A stretch of 64,000 nucleotides of DNA. It comes from Macropodus opercularis. Taxonomy: Eukaryota > Chordata > Actinopteri > Anabantiformes > Osphronemidae. Positions 63,210-64,000 of this stretch are shown piece by piece (position 1 is the stretch's first letter; each line of letters starts with the position of its first letter). Where the stretch lies: positions 62,001 through 126,000 of the forward strand of contig JAUCMP010000034.1 of the NCBI GenBank assembly GCA_030770545.1, given 5' to 3'. The position numbers and the translations under genes are program-made. The notes below the pieces were generated by a model. The model worked only from the letters and a program-made list of their open reading frames with translations. It made no database searches and was not told the origin of the DNA.

Positions 63210-63508
63210 CCACACTTTGTGTTCAACGCCAAGCCATTGTCATTGCTCTGTCGGGCTCACCTTCTGTCCAGCCTATGGGATTTCCTGTGGAAAAAGGCAG
63301 CAATGCATGATGGGACAAGTCTGCTCCCCTTTGAGAGAAAACAACAAGACAGAGAGAGAACAGCGACTAACGTTCGCCAGCCTTTACTGAAAAGTACAAC
63401 TGGTGCAGACCGGCAGGCTCCGCAAAGCTGCCTTCTTCCCACTGTCAGCACCGTCAGTGAGCGTGGTTAGTCCCGGAGAGAGCTCCCTGAGTGCGAGCGG
63501 AGCAAGTC

Positions 63509-63672
63509 ATACTTACCTGGCAGGGGAGATACCATGATCAAGAAGGTGGTTCACCCAGGGCGAGGCTCAGCCATTGCACACCGGCTGTCTGACCCCTGCG
63601 AATTCCCCAAATGCGGGAATCTCGACTGCATAATTTGTGGTAGTGGGGGACTGCGTTCGCGCTCTCCCCTCG
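63509..63672 (+). ncRNA. U1 snRNA, copy 2
   Basis: Nearly identical to copy 1, including ATACTTACCTGG and AATTTGTGG. The following 3'-box-like GTCAAAGACAAAAG is kept. A short local duplication (ATTGCACA...GTGAGCCACT, 63697-63750) lies downstream and is absent from unit 1. Confidence 0.92.
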
Positions 63673-63879
63673 TCAGCTGTCAAAGACAAAAGCCTAGTCG
63701 TGAGCCACTCTGATTGCACAAAAGCCTAATCGTGAGCCACTCTGATTGCACAGAGCCTATCGGGCGCATGGCTCCGGGCAAGGGGAGGGGCCTAGCAAGC
63801 GGCAATAGCTGGGCCTTCCGTGACGGCTGTGGCTGGGAAGACGAGGGGCCTCTGCTTCGCTTTGAGGCCCGGGCCATCT

Positions 63880-63998
63880 TCGCTCCGGTTTCTCTTCATA
63901 ACGCACAAGTCTTTCGCCTTTTACTAAAGATTTCCGTGGAGAGGAACTCAAACGGGTTGAGTCAATTTTTGCTGGGCTTTGCCCCTCGGCAGAGCCGC
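63880..63998 (+). ncRNA. U5 snRNA, copy 2
   Basis: Same as copy 1 with loop 1 GCCTTTTAC followed by TAAAG (closer to consensus than copy 1's CAAAG). It runs to the window edge; the terminal stem is just complete. Confidence 0.9.
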
Positions 63999-64000
63999 CA

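Noticed and set aside
1..64000. CRISPR arrays, operons, prophage or bacterial features
   Set aside because: No evenly spaced repeat-spacer pattern, no Shine-Dalgarno-led gene strings, and abundant GT-AG introns and animal retroelements: the DNA is vertebrate.

Overview
This window is teleost fish nuclear DNA. It is intron-rich and repeat-rich and has no prokaryotic gene layout. It holds fish-typical families: L2-type LINE tails, a Penelope-like retroelement, a Helentron remnant, an endogenous retrovirus gag remnant, a fish NLR remnant, an Fc-receptor-like gene, and U2 snRNA-targeted Tx1/Keno-type LINEs. Most open reading frames longer than 60 codons are chance frames. The coding signal sits in spliced exons and in transposon ORFs. 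Some exons below were found by reading splice sites, phases and frames by eye.

Layout. 1-8.9 kb: dispersed repeats, one candidate exon on + and several candidate exons of an unidentified gene on -. 8.96-18.48 kb: a segmental duplication, block A (8960-13775) and block B (14419-18484). Each block ends in a TATA promoter plus non-coding first exon with an intact splice donor. Block A has three tandem copies of that cassette and block B has one. 18.5-20.5 kb: a single coding exon for an acidic, proline-rich 182-residue protein that these promoters appear to feed, followed by a TTAAG repeat. 20.5-28.6 kb: eroded mobile DNA (retroviral gag on -, probable PiggyBac-like remnant on -, Helentron interrupted by a LINE RT fragment on +) and a broken Ig V exon. 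29.5-31 kb: an apparently intact five-exon Fc-receptor-like gene on -. 33-38 kb: L2 tails, a lone actin-like exon, unexplained tandem repeats and a long TCTA array. 39.2-41.8 kb: a nearly intact Penelope-like element on - with a hammerhead-like motif in its tail.

42-50.4 kb: an NLR remnant and three fragments of one unrecognised multi-exon, probably transposon-linked gene family (two on -, one on +). Between them lie a perfect 52-base palindrome, a CCAAT-box-rich CpG promoter and two partial U6 snRNA copies. 51.3-64 kb: a U2-U1-U5 snRNA tandem array with a repeat unit of about 1.36 kb.

Most striking system: in the second array unit the U2 gene is cut after nucleotide 38, and two different Keno-like LINEs lie head to tail in it. 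Each ends in poly(A) followed by the same U2 base, nucleotide 39. The second copy is flanked by a duplicated U2 segment of about 44 bases. Both elements carry an ORF1 with CCHC knuckles and an ORF2 with APE endonuclease and RT, and both are broken by frameshifts. In both U2 copies where it can be read, the branch-point-recognition hexamer departs from the GTAGTA consensus.

All family names come from recalled motifs. No database search was possible.
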